Origin: Sva-07 sp963774765 | GTDB taxonomy: Bacteria; Actinomycetota; Acidimicrobiia; Acidimicrobiales; Ilumatobacteraceae | Reading direction: 5' to 3' | Length of the DNA: 64,000 bases | NCBI GenBank assembly: GCA_963774765.1 | Contig: CAVZGP010000011.1 | Span: 558,001-622,000, forward strand | In this document: positions 24,197-32,496 of the stretch, in pieces | Position numbering within the stretch: position 1 is the first letter of the stretch | How the letters are laid out: every line of letters begins with the position of its first letter | The notes under the pieces: model-generated | Databases searched by the model: none | What the model was told of the DNA's origin: nothing | Seen by the model: only the letters and a program-made list of their open reading frames with translations | Made by a program: the position numbers and the translations under genes

Positions 24197-26041
24197 TCAG
24201 GGCGTGACGATCGGGAAGTCCCGGTTGGTCGGGGCGAGGACGGCGACGAGCCGTTGGAGATCGGCAGGATTCCCGTCGATGGCGACGCTGCCATCTGCGA
24301 GTGCCGCTGGCAGGTCGACGCGCCCGACCATCAGGCCGATCAACGTACGCCGCTCGAGGGTGAGCATCGTGCTCCCGGGCGCCGGGGCCGCGGTGGCGCG
24401 GTGGTTGGCGGCACCGTTGCGCAACTCGAAGACGTAGGTCTCGTCGAGGTCGGTGACGACGAACGACAACACGAGATGTTCGTCCCAGGCCTTCGGGCCG
24501 TCGATCCGAATCGCGACGCTGCTCAGGATCTGCTCGACCGACAGCGCCATCACGATGTCGATGGCTGACGTGTTGGTCGGTGTTCCGAAGTTGCCATGGC
24601 GCAGTTCGGTCGCTCCCGACAGGAACACGTTGCGCCAGGTGCCGTTCTCGGCGCCGAAGCCGAGTCGCTCGAATGCGTCGGCCTGGAGAGCGCGTGCGTC
24701 GGTGTGGTGCTCGTCGGCGAAGAGCACGTGGTTGAGCACTTCGACCGCCCAGCGCAGGTCCCCGCCTTCGATCGCCGTGCGGGCCACCGCCACAGCGGCG
24801 TCGCTGCCGCCCATCGCTGCGACGTACCGGTGGGCGACCTCGACCGGCGGGTGCTGCCAGAGGTGCGCCGGGTTGCCGTCGTACCAGCCGAGATAGCGCT
24901 GGTAGATCGCCTTCACGTTGTGACTGACCGAGCCGTAGTACCCGTGCGTGTGCCACTGTCGGGCCAACGCCGGCGGGGTCTCCATCATCTCGGCGATCTC
25001 GCCACCGACGTATCCCTGGTTGATCATGCGAAGCGTCTGGTCGTGGAGGTACGCGTACATGTCTCGCTGCATCGACATGAACTCGACCGCTCGCTCGCGT
25101 CCCCACGTGGGCCAGTGGTGCGACGCGAAGACGACATCGAGGTCGGCGCCCCACAGGTCGATCGTCTCGGTGAGGTACGCGGCCCACGTGCGCGCGTCAC
25201 GTACGACCGCGCCGCGCAGGGTGAGAATGTTGTGCAGCGTGTGAGAGGTGTTCTCGGCGGTGCACAGGGCCTTGCGGTCGGGGAAGTAGAAGTTCATCTC
25301 GGCCGGAGCTTCGGTGCCTGGCGTGACCTGGAACTGGATCCGTACGCCGTCGATGGTCAGCTCCTCGCCCGTCGTCGTGATGTCGATCGTCGGCGCGATG
25401 AGCGTTGGCTCGCCGGTCGAGGTCGTCTGTCCGAGCCCCGAGCCGATCTGGCCGTCCGGGCCCTTCGCGAGGGCTGCGCCGTACATGTAGCCGGCCCGTC
25501 GCCCCATCGCCACGCCGGCAAACACATTCTCGGCGACGGCGGCCTCCATGAATCCTTCCGGGGCGATCACGGCGCAACGTCCCGAGGCGATGTCGTCGTC
25601 GCTGATGATCCCCTTCACGCCGCCGAAGTGGTCGATGTGCGAGTGGGTGTAGATCATTCCGAGCACGGGACGCTCGCCGCGATGTTCGCAGTAGAGCGCC
25701 CACGCTGCAGCGGCGGTCTCCTTGCTGATCAACGGATCGATCACGATCACGCCGGTGTCGCCCTCGATCACGCTCATCACCGAGAGGTCGAACCCGCGCA
25801 GCTGGTAGATGCCGGGCACGACCTCGAACAGGCCGTCGCGGATCAGGAGTTGTCCCTGGCGCCACAAGCTGGGATGTGCGGTGTCACCGGCGGGTTCGTC
25901 GAGGAATCGGTACGCGTCGAGATCCCAGACGACCCGTCCGTCCTCGGCGGTGACCTGCCGCGTGGTCGCCCGGGCGATGAATCCGCGCTGGGTGTCGTCG
26001 AAGTCTTGGGTGTCGTCGAAGGGAAGACCGGTGGTGTCCAT
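24197..26041 (-). CDS. Alkyl/aryl-sulfatase of the metallo-beta-lactamase fold
   Basis: A 614-residue enzyme like Pseudomonas SdsA1 and yeast Bds1, which hydrolyse alkyl sulfates. The metal site is THSHIDHFGG (HxHxDH). Two more hallmarks are TAENTSHTLHNILTLRG and the zinc His in ASHHWPTWGRE. C-terminal dimerisation and SCP2-like domains follow, ending FPIVTP. There is no signal peptide, so it is probably cytoplasmic. I chose ATG at 26039-26041, with CAGACT 6 nt upstream. Natural substrate could be detergents or a cellular sulfate ester. Confidence 0.9.
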   Translation of the reverse strand: MDTTGLPFDDTQDFDDTQRGFIARATTRQVTAEDGRVVWDLDAYRFLDEPAGDTAHPSLWRQGQLLIRDGLFEVVPGIYQLRGFDLSVMSVIEGDTGVIVIDPLISKETAAAAWALYCEHRGERPVLGMIYTHSHIDHFGGVKGIISDDDIASGRCAVIAPEGFMEAAVAENVFAGVAMGRRAGYMYGAALAKGPDGQIGSGLGQTTSTGEPTLIAPTIDITTTGEELTIDGVRIQFQVTPGTEAPAEMNFYFPDRKALCTAENTSHTLHNILTLRGAVVRDARTWAAYLTETIDLWGADLDVVFASHHWPTWGRERAVEFMSMQRDMYAYLHDQTLRMINQGYVGGEIAEMMETPPALARQWHTHGYYGSVSHNVKAIYQRYLGWYDGNPAHLWQHPPVEVAHRYVAAMGGSDAAVAVARTAIEGGDLRWAVEVLNHVLFADEHHTDARALQADAFERLGFGAENGTWRNVFLSGATELRHGNFGTPTNTSAIDIVMALSVEQILSSVAIRIDGPKAWDEHLVLSFVVTDLDETYVFELRNGAANHRATAAPAPGSTMLTLERRTLIGLMVGRVDLPAALADGSVAIDGNPADLQRLVAVLAPTNRDFPIVTP

Positions 26042-26074
26042 TCGAGAAGTCTGACAGCGCACCGCGGGCAGTGG

Positions 26075-26986
26075 TCAACTCGGCTCGGTGAGTACTTCGG
26101 CTTCGAGGGGCGCGAGCTCCTCGCGTTCTTGGACCATCACGCCCACGAGCACGAGCGCGATGCCGATCATCTCGATGGTCGACGGCCGCTGGTCGAGCAC
26201 GAGCCACCCGATGAACGCGGCGGTCACCGGGAGCAAGGCGAGCAGCAGCGAGAAGCGGCGGATCGGGATCCGGCGCATCGTGAACTGATCGATGCCGTAG
26301 CCGATCGCATTGGAGAACACCCCGACCAGCAGGCACAGCGCCAGCAGGCGCGCCGACGTCCACACGTCGGCGCTGCCTGGTGCCCCCACCGGTGCGATCG
26401 CGAGTGCGCCGATCGCCAGACCGATGCCCAAGCCCGCCACGCCTCGATCGAGCCGCGCCACCCGTGAGCCGATCACGATGTAGAGCGCCCACATCGCTGA
26501 CGCGAGCCCGATGAAGAGCAGCCCGACGGCGTTGCCCTCGATCTCGCCGCCGCCGAGCACGACGACGCCGGCGACGGCGAACAACAACGCGACGGCGTTT
26601 CGAGCCGATCGGGTGGCGACCGCGGCGACGGCGATCGGGCCGATGAACTCGATCGTGACCGCTTTGCCGAGATCGATGCGATCGATCGCCAGGTAGAAGA
26701 ACAGGTTCATCAGTGCCGTGGCGATGCCGAACGCAGCCGCGGCGAGCAGGTCCGAGCGGCTCCAGCGTTCCCGCCACGGCCGCGACACTGCGACCAGCGC
26801 GATCGCAGCACCGATCACCCGGAACCAGGCGACGGTCCGGGGCTCGACCTGGTCGAACAGGCTGACGGCGATGACGGCGCCCACGTACTGGGCGACCGCT
26901 GACAGGACGAAGAGCGCCTCGGGCTGGGCGGTGTTCAGCCAGCGGGTGACCGGCCCCGTCGGGGTGGGGGCAGGGGAGGCGGACAG
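26075..26986 (-). CDS. EamA transporter (RhtA-like), start codon unclear
   Basis: A membrane protein with nine or ten helices in two EamA units, ending LEAEVLTEPS. The first annotatable GTG (26882-26884) would cut the first helix, which reads FVLSAVAQYVGAVIAVSLF. The open frame continues upstream to the stop of the aldolase gene. It holds no ATG, GTG or TTG, but has CTG at 26984-26986, four bases after that stop, and other CTGs. I list the CTG start; a sequence error is the alternative. Likely an amino-acid or metabolite exporter in an operon with the aldolase. Confidence 0.7.
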   Translation of the reverse strand: MSASPAPTPTGPVTRWLNTAQPEALFVLSAVAQYVGAVIAVSLFDQVEPRTVAWFRVIGAAIALVAVSRPWRERWSRSDLLAAAAFGIATALMNLFFYLAIDRIDLGKAVTIEFIGPIAVAAVATRSARNAVALLFAVAGVVVLGGGEIEGNAVGLLFIGLASAMWALYIVIGSRVARLDRGVAGLGIGLAIGALAIAPVGAPGSADVWTSARLLALCLLVGVFSNAIGYGIDQFTMRRIPIRRFSLLLALLPVTAAFIGWLVLDQRPSTIEMIGIALVLVGVMVQEREELAPLEAEVLTEPS

Positions 26987-26989
26987 GGG

Positions 26990-27820
26990 TTACTCGAACA
27001 GTTCGGGATCGGTGTGGGCGATCTCGTCCCACAACGGCTGGAAGCTGAACCATCCCGCAGCGTGGAAACCGGTGTTCTGCTGGGTGTAGGTGGCGTACTC
27101 GTCGCGGATTTCGATCGGGTCGCCCGCCGCCATCGCCATCAGCTGCGCCTGGCACGAGCGTTCCATCGAGATGAACCAGAACGCTGCCTCGTCGACGGTC
27201 TCGCCGACGGTGAACAGCCCGTGGTTCTGGTGGATCGCGGCCTTGCCGTCGGGGAACTTCGATGCCAGTTCCCTGCCGGCTTCGATGTCGAACACGACGG
27301 CACCGCCCTGCTCGGAGATCACGTGGTGATCGTTGTAGAAGATGCAGGCGTCCTGGGTGAGCGGGGCGAGGGGAATGCCGAGTGAGCTGAACGACTTGCC
27401 GTACGGCGAGTGGGCATGGGCAGCGGCAACGACATCGGGCCGGGCGGAATGCACGGCCGCGTGGATCACGAACGCCGCACGATTCACCGGCTTGGTGCCG
27501 TAGACGACGTTGCCGCTGTGGTCGACGAGGATCAGATCGCTCTGGCGGATGTGGCGGAAGCTCATCCCGAACGGATTCACCCAGAACATGTCGGGATACT
27601 CGGGGTCGCGCACGGTGATGTGGCCGGCGACACCCTCGCCGAAGCCGAACTTGCCGAAGATTCGCAACGCGCCGGCCAGGTGGGTCTTGCGGTACTGGCG
27701 CTCGTCCTCGACGTTGTCGAAGGTGGGAATGCCGTCGAGGCCAACGGTCTTGGGGGTCAGCTCGATGCCGTCGATCATGCCTGCGGCTGATTGGGTGGCG
27801 TGCTCTTCGGTGATGGCCAT
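26990..27820 (-). CDS. Class II aldolase/adducin family protein
   Basis: A 276-residue zinc-dependent aldolase-fold protein. Metal-ligand histidines are in AAAHAHSPYGK and in IHQNHGLFTVG. The domain starts KTHLAGALRIFGKFGFGEGVAGHITVRD (read as two adjoining motifs). Family members act on fuculose- or ribulose-phosphate or are decarboxylases; substrate is not clear here. TACGGT lies 6 nt before ATG at 27818-27820. It is divergent from the RidA gene and upstream of the EamA gene. Confidence 0.88.
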   Translation of the reverse strand: MAITEEHATQSAAGMIDGIELTPKTVGLDGIPTFDNVEDERQYRKTHLAGALRIFGKFGFGEGVAGHITVRDPEYPDMFWVNPFGMSFRHIRQSDLILVDHSGNVVYGTKPVNRAAFVIHAAVHSARPDVVAAAHAHSPYGKSFSSLGIPLAPLTQDACIFYNDHHVISEQGGAVVFDIEAGRELASKFPDGKAAIHQNHGLFTVGETVDEAAFWFISMERSCQAQLMAMAAGDPIEIRDEYATYTQQNTGFHAAGWFSFQPLWDEIAHTDPELFE

Positions 27821-27826
27821 GGCGAC

Positions 27827-27832
27827 ACCGTA
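27827..27832 (-). promoter_or_regulatory. Leaderless -10 box of the aldolase gene
   Basis: TACGGT on the minus strand, 6 nt before ATG at 27818-27820. Confidence 0.6.
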
Positions 27833-27861
27833 CTCCCGGCGACCGGCGCTGTCCCGGGCCG

Positions 27862-27867
27862 TACGAT
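27862..27867 (+). promoter_or_regulatory. Leaderless -10 box of the RidA gene
   Basis: TACGAT, 6 nt before ATG at 27874. Together with the box at 27827-27832 it accounts for both transcripts from this 53-bp divergent gap. Confidence 0.6.
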
Positions 27868-27873
27868 GCCACC

Positions 27874-28254
27874 ATGGCCGAGATCCGCCCCGCCGACATC
27901 GCCGCGCCAGCGGCCAACTATGCCCACGCGGTGTCGACCGACTCGGCGACCCGATGGCTGCACACGTCCGGAGTCGTGCCGATCGCGTCGGATGGCTCGA
28001 CACCCGACTCGCTGGTCGACCAGGCCGCATTGGTGTGGACCAACATCGCGGCGATCCTGCGAGATTCCGACATGGCATCGTCGGACATCGTGTCGGTCAC
28101 CACCTACGTCGTCGTCGGCGAGGACCTGCCGATGGTGATGGCCGCCCGCGACGTGGCGCTCGGCGGGCATCGCGCAGCTTCGACGCTGGTCACGGTCCCG
28201 GCGCTGGCACGCCCGGAATGGCGGATGGAGATCGCGGTGGTCGCTGCTCGCTGA
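27874..28254 (+). CDS. RidA/YjgF-family enamine/imine deaminase-like protein
   Basis: A 126-residue single-domain protein with the RidA fold. It has WLHTSGVVPIASDG near the N-terminus, SDIVSVTTYVVVGEDLP in the middle and the substrate-binding Arg in RPEWRMEIAVVAAR at the end. RidA proteins hydrolyse reactive enamine/imine intermediates made by PLP enzymes; other subgroups act in catabolic pathways. The paired class II aldolase could share a pathway with it, which is inference from position. Confidence 0.88.
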   Translation: MAEIRPADIAAPAANYAHAVSTDSATRWLHTSGVVPIASDGSTPDSLVDQAALVWTNIAAILRDSDMASSDIVSVTTYVVVGEDLPMVMAARDVALGGHRAASTLVTVPALARPEWRMEIAVVAAR

Positions 28255-28262
28255 GCGAGGAC

Positions 28263-30314
28263 TCAGCCCGGCGTCGACGGCGTGTCCGTCGCGATTCCGA
28301 CCAGCGTCGGGCCGAGCATCAGCTGCGCGATCCGGCTCGCCGACTCGCTCGTGAGGTGCGTCCCATCGGGGCGCCAGGTCTCGTCGTCGCTGTGTCCGGT
28401 TTCGGCCATCCAACGGTCCAGTTCGATCGCCGTCGCGGCACCAGCGAACTCGTCGACGACCTGTCGGATCACATCGTGGTGAACGGCGAACGTCGCGGGC
28501 TGCTCGAGCTCGTCCGCGTCCGAGGGTCCGCTCGGCGCAGGTGGAATGATCCAGGCCACGGCCGGTGCCCCTCGAGCGATGAGCGAAGCGGTGGCTTCCC
28601 GATACGCGGTCGCGAGCCGGTCACGAAACGCCGGGTCACCGATCGTGAGTTCGCCCTCGGCATCGTTCCACGTGCGATTGAGCACGTCGTCGATCGTGGT
28701 CATCAGCACGACCACGTCGGGTTGCGTCCGCTCGATCATCGCGGGAAGATCGGCGGCCAACACCTCGACCGAACGATCGACGAACTCCGTGGCATCCCAT
28801 GCGGAGATGACGCCGGTGGTCAGCAGCCCGAAGCCCTGGCTCCACAGGAGATCGACCTGGCCATACTCGGGATGGTCGACCGCCCACTGGGCGAGGCCCT
28901 CACCGACGTAGAACGCGGTCGAGTCGCCGACCACGAGGATGCGCACCGGCCGATTCGGTGCGGCGGGCAACTCGACGACGCCGTCGGGGGAGAACATCGG
29001 CGCTTCGGAGATCGGCGCGTCGGAGATCGGCGCGGGAACCGACGGCGTCGTCGAGCGCGTCACCGAGGCGGATCGACGCTGCAGTGGAACGACGACCGCG
29101 CTGGGCACGATCGAGGCCGCTTCGAGCAGTTCCTCGTCGGGTTCCAGGAATCCTCGGGTCGTGGGCGTGACACCGACGACGATCAGGGCGCCGGCGGTTG
29201 CCAGCGCCGCAGCACTGCTCACGCGCCGGACCGACCATGCGCCGTGTCGGATCGGTTGTTCGATCAGCTGGTACGACGCGGCAGCGAGTGCGAGGGTCAC
29301 CGCGACCGCTGCGCCGAAGCCGGCGGTGCTCGACACGCTCCATCCTCGCTCCTCGAAGAGGACGAAGACCGGCCAGTGGAAGAGGTAGGCGCCATAGCTG
29401 ATCAGACCGAGCAACACCAGCGGCCGCAGGGACAATGCTCGTCGCATCGGCCCTGCAGATTGCAGGCCGACGATGAGACCCGCCGAGACCAGGGCGAAGA
29501 CCGACATCCAGCCGGTGAACGCCGGTCCGGAATTCGACGGCAGCACGACCGCGGCGACGACGATCAGCGCAGCGCAGGTGAACGCGGCGATCGACCCCCT
29601 CCGCCGGTGGTTCAGCATGTGGGATCGAACGGCCGGCATCCGCAACAGGCAGGCGAGGCACGCTCCCACGAGGATCTCGCCGAAGCGAGACGGTGTCGAC
29701 CAGTACGCAGCATCGGGGCCGAAGCGCCAGCCGATCAGCGGACCGATCACGGCGAAGACGAGCGTGAGCGGGGCGAGCAGCCAGATCAAGGCGACCGAAC
29801 GCCTTCGAGTCACCGCGAGCAAGCCGAGCAACACGACCGGCCAGAGCAGGTAGAACTGCTCTTCGATCGCCAGTGACCAGAAGTGCATCACGGGTGACAC
29901 GTCGGTCGATCGGTCGAACAGGCCTGCGTAGGTCGAGTCGGCCGCGAGTTCGGTCCAGTTGAACACCTGCAACGTCGCGGCCGCGAGATCGTGTCGCAGG
30001 TCGGCCACGTCGCGGAATGCGCCGCCGTGGCGAAGTAGCGCGATCGCCATCAGGCAGAGCAATCCGGCCGGAAGCAGACGTTTCCAGCGGCGCGCGTAGA
30101 ACGAACCCAAGCGGATGCTCTGGGTGGCCTCGTATTCGGTGAGGAGCAGGTTCGTGATCAGGTAGCCCGACAGCGTGAAGAACACCGACACGCCCACGTA
30201 GCCCGCCGGAATCCACCGGAATCCGGCATGGAAGAGCAGCACCAGGACGAGCGCGAGCGCACGCACGCCGTCGAGCGCGTCCTGGCGCCCACGTCCGTCC
30301 CCCTCGCCGATCAT
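28263..30314 (-). CDS. OafA-type acyltransferase with C-terminal SGNH domain
   Basis: A 683-residue membrane protein. The N-terminal acyltransferase-3 domain has about ten helices; its motifs are DGVRALALVLVLLFHAGF (catalytic His) and GVSVFFTLSGYLI. FYARRWKRLLPA and HFWSLAIEEQFYLLWPV also belong to it. After a Ser/Thr/Pro linker comes an extracytoplasmic SGNH-like domain with VVGDSTAFYVGEG and the C-terminal Asp/His in RPDGTHLT. Such proteins O-acetylate cell-surface polysaccharide. ATG at 30312-30314 is used. TATCGT lies 9 nt upstream, further than usual here. Confidence 0.9.
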   Translation of the reverse strand: MIGEGDGRGRQDALDGVRALALVLVLLFHAGFRWIPAGYVGVSVFFTLSGYLITNLLLTEYEATQSIRLGSFYARRWKRLLPAGLLCLMAIALLRHGGAFRDVADLRHDLAAATLQVFNWTELAADSTYAGLFDRSTDVSPVMHFWSLAIEEQFYLLWPVVLLGLLAVTRRRSVALIWLLAPLTLVFAVIGPLIGWRFGPDAAYWSTPSRFGEILVGACLACLLRMPAVRSHMLNHRRRGSIAAFTCAALIVVAAVVLPSNSGPAFTGWMSVFALVSAGLIVGLQSAGPMRRALSLRPLVLLGLISYGAYLFHWPVFVLFEERGWSVSSTAGFGAAVAVTLALAAASYQLIEQPIRHGAWSVRRVSSAAALATAGALIVVGVTPTTRGFLEPDEELLEAASIVPSAVVVPLQRRSASVTRSTTPSVPAPISDAPISEAPMFSPDGVVELPAAPNRPVRILVVGDSTAFYVGEGLAQWAVDHPEYGQVDLLWSQGFGLLTTGVISAWDATEFVDRSVEVLAADLPAMIERTQPDVVVLMTTIDDVLNRTWNDAEGELTIGDPAFRDRLATAYREATASLIARGAPAVAWIIPPAPSGPSDADELEQPATFAVHHDVIRQVVDEFAGAATAIELDRWMAETGHSDDETWRPDGTHLTSESASRIAQLMLGPTLVGIATDTPSTPG

Positions 30315-30360
30315 CGCCGCGCAACGATACGGCATCGGCGAAGCTGTCCGCCGGTGCCGT

Positions 30361-30540
30361 TCAGCCGAAGCCGCCGCCCCCGTCGAAGCGGTCCGGCCGG
30401 TTGGCGAGCGCCTGGCCCTGAGCGTTGGCGTTGCGGGTGTCGCGCTCGGCACTGCCGCCACCGCCGCCATGGCTGCCGGCGTAGTCGCCGTCGGACGTGT
30501 AGTTCTTCAGCCGCCGCCGCATTCGTTCGAACCATGCCAT
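30361..30540 (-). CDS. Small glycine-rich protein
   Basis: A 59-residue reading frame not overlapped by any other gene. It begins MAWFERMRRRLKNYTSDG, continues with a glycine run and NANAQGQALANRPDRF, and ends GGGGFG. GAGGAGG lies just upstream of ATG at 30538-30540, one of the strongest ribosome binding sites in the window. The basic, amphipathic N-terminus could touch membrane. No family is recognised. Confidence 0.65.
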   Translation of the reverse strand: MAWFERMRRRLKNYTSDGDYAGSHGGGGGSAERDTRNANAQGQALANRPDRFDGGGGFG

Positions 30541-30585
30541 CGGGAACCTCCTCAGGTGGTGTCCGCCGACCGTATCGCGAGCGGC

Positions 30586-31044
30586 TCAGCCCGTCGATGC
30601 GGCGCTCCAGTCGTTCAACGTTGCCTCGACGTCGTCGATGCTCCACACCATCGTGCCGTACGCCTCGATCGCGCCGACGACGAAGAAGTTGACGCCGCTT
30701 CCGGCGGCACCCGCATCGCGGCTGCGCCAGATCCGCCAGTCGGTGGCGAGGCCGATGATTCCCCGGTGGCGGCGCGGGTCGTTGCGGACGAGCTCGGTGA
30801 AGATGCCGATCTCGCACGCTGTGCCGTCGTCGACCATCGGCCCGTCGAGCCAGGCCACGACGACCTCGGCGTCGCGGAGCCCGGCGCCGTCGACGGCGAA
30901 GACGGTTGCGGCGTCGAGCGGGGCGAACTGCTGGCGGTGCGGGACGAAACACTCGTGGCCTCCTGCCTCGAGCCGATCGGCGAGTGCGTCGATGTGGGCG
31001 CGCTCGGCGGGGGTGAACAGCGGTCCGGCCAGGTAGAGCTTCAT
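30586..31044 (-). CDS. Nucleoside 2-deoxyribosyltransferase-like protein
   Basis: A 152-residue protein with MKLYLAGPLFTPAER at the start (the family's glycosyl-binding motif). The catalytic Glu is in DDGTACEIGIFTELV, and VVAWLDGPMVDDG precedes it. The family transfers deoxyribose between bases or hydrolyses nucleotides (RCL/DNPH1 type). A C-terminal extension (NFFVVGAIEAYGTMVWSID) is somewhat longer than in the minimal family. Exact substrate is unknown. Confidence 0.8.
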   Translation of the reverse strand: MKLYLAGPLFTPAERAHIDALADRLEAGGHECFVPHRQQFAPLDAATVFAVDGAGLRDAEVVVAWLDGPMVDDGTACEIGIFTELVRNDPRRHRGIIGLATDWRIWRSRDAGAAGSGVNFFVVGAIEAYGTMVWSIDDVEATLNDWSAASTG

Positions 31045-31070
31045 GGCCTCATCGTCGCAGGTGCGCCCGC

Positions 31071-32387
31071 TCAGGGCGTCACGACGAGTGGAACCTCGCC
31101 GGTGGTCTGGATCGTCTGATCGTCGCCGTCGGTGGTCGAGATCCGTGCCGTGAACTCCATGGATGGCCCGGTGACGCTCGGTACGGGACCGAGCGTCGTC
31201 CCGCCGACTCCCCGTCCGGGGCCGGGAACCGCTGTGGTGCGGCTGCGGATCCGCCCGTCGATCTCGATCTTCCAGTATTCGGCCGCGTCGGCGACCACCG
31301 AACTGCGCTTGTCGACCACGAACGAGGCGACCCCCTCGTTGACCTCGATCCGCAGGATCAGGTTGCTGATCGGCGTCGCCGTGTCGTCGATGGGAACGAG
31401 CTCGACGACCACCTCCCAGTCACCGCCGATCGGTTGCAACCCGTCGAACTGGGGGTCCGGGACCAGCAGGAGATCACGCCACACGTCCTCGTCGGCTTCG
31501 ACGGCATCATCGACCCTGGGCGCCAGGGGGTCGTCGACGCCCGAGATCAGCACGACCGAGTCACCGATGACGCCGACGTCGACGGGCGGGGGACGGTCGA
31601 TCACGGCCGCGTACGTGAAGATGGGCGAGCCGGTGAGCGCACCGATGCGGTAGACGAATCCGGTCGACGGAACCCGGCACTGCGATCCGGCGTAGGTGGT
31701 CTCGCGGGGGTCGGTGTTCATCCCCTCGGCGATCAGCTGGAGGTCTTCTGGCGCGTCGGGCCCATCGTCGAATCCCGGGATCGGTGCATCGGCGCCCCGG
31801 GGCGCGAGCCGGGCGACGATGGCGATCAGCTGCGCTCGATCGAGTCCGCGTGACCGCAGGTACCCGGTGCTGCCGTCGGGCAGTGTCCATGCCGCTTGGC
31901 CGTTGCCGTTGTCGTAGGTGCCGACGGACACATCGATGCCGTTGATCGACTCGCTCGGCTCGGCCGACACCCACTGCTGCTCACGATCGACGAATCGCTG
32001 GAGCAGCGCGAACGGTTTCGCCTGACCGTCGATGGGGTCGCCGATGACCTGGATCGGCACCGGGAACTCGCTCGGCTGTGCGAACAACGTCAGTGGCAGG
32101 TTGGAGTGCGGGTCGCGTGGCAGTCCTGACGGAGTCCCGCCGGTTGCCGAGATCGGCTCGCACACGGCAGGGTCGACGATGGGGTGGATCAGCGAGACCG
32201 GTTCCGGTGGGTTCGTGGTGGTCGTGGTGGTCGTGGTGGTCGTGGTGGTTGCCTCGACGAGCGTGCTCGGTGGATGTTCGAGTGTGGCGACCGGATCGGT
32301 GGTGTCTGGCGACTCGCGATCCACGGCGACCAGGACAGCTGCGATACCGCCGAACGCGATCGGCACCGCCGCCCACATGAGCTTCAT
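31071..32387 (-). CDS. Secreted or membrane-anchored protein, function unknown
   Basis: A 438-residue protein with an N-terminal signal or anchor helix (MWAAVPIAFGGIAAVLVAVD). A linker with about twelve consecutive threonines encoded by a 9-bp repeat follows, then a large extracellular region. That region contains SVGTYDNGNGQAAWTLPDGS and QLIAIVARLAP, and has two cysteines (residues in DPAVCEP and SQCRVP) that might pair. GAGGAG precedes ATG at 32385-32387. It is divergent from the RCC1-repeat gene. I recognise no domain. Confidence 0.7.
   Translation of the reverse strand: MKLMWAAVPIAFGGIAAVLVAVDRESPDTTDPVATLEHPPSTLVEATTTTTTTTTTTTNPPEPVSLIHPIVDPAVCEPISATGGTPSGLPRDPHSNLPLTLFAQPSEFPVPIQVIGDPIDGQAKPFALLQRFVDREQQWVSAEPSESINGIDVSVGTYDNGNGQAAWTLPDGSTGYLRSRGLDRAQLIAIVARLAPRGADAPIPGFDDGPDAPEDLQLIAEGMNTDPRETTYAGSQCRVPSTGFVYRIGALTGSPIFTYAAVIDRPPPVDVGVIGDSVVLISGVDDPLAPRVDDAVEADEDVWRDLLLVPDPQFDGLQPIGGDWEVVVELVPIDDTATPISNLILRIEVNEGVASFVVDKRSSVVADAAEYWKIEIDGRIRSRTTAVPGPGRGVGGTTLGPVPSVTGPSMEFTARISTTDGDDQTIQTTGEVPLVVTP
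32212..32250. repeat. 9-bp tandem repeat encoding poly-threonine
   Basis: About four copies of a GTCGTGGTG-type unit. On the minus strand it encodes the Thr tract in the secreted protein's linker. Confidence 0.85.
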
Positions 32388-32484
32388 TGCTCCTCCTCTG
32401 GCCCGCGTTCGTCGCCGCGATCGAACGTACCATGACGTCCCGGTCGATCGGTTCTGGGATCGTGTCTCGCCGTTGCGAGAGCAG

Positions 32485-32490
32485 TAGCAT
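32485..32490 (+). promoter_or_regulatory. Leaderless -10 box of the VDVAGY/RCC1 gene
   Basis: TAGCAT, 6 nt before GTG at 32497. Confidence 0.6.
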
Positions 32491-32496
32491 CCCACC

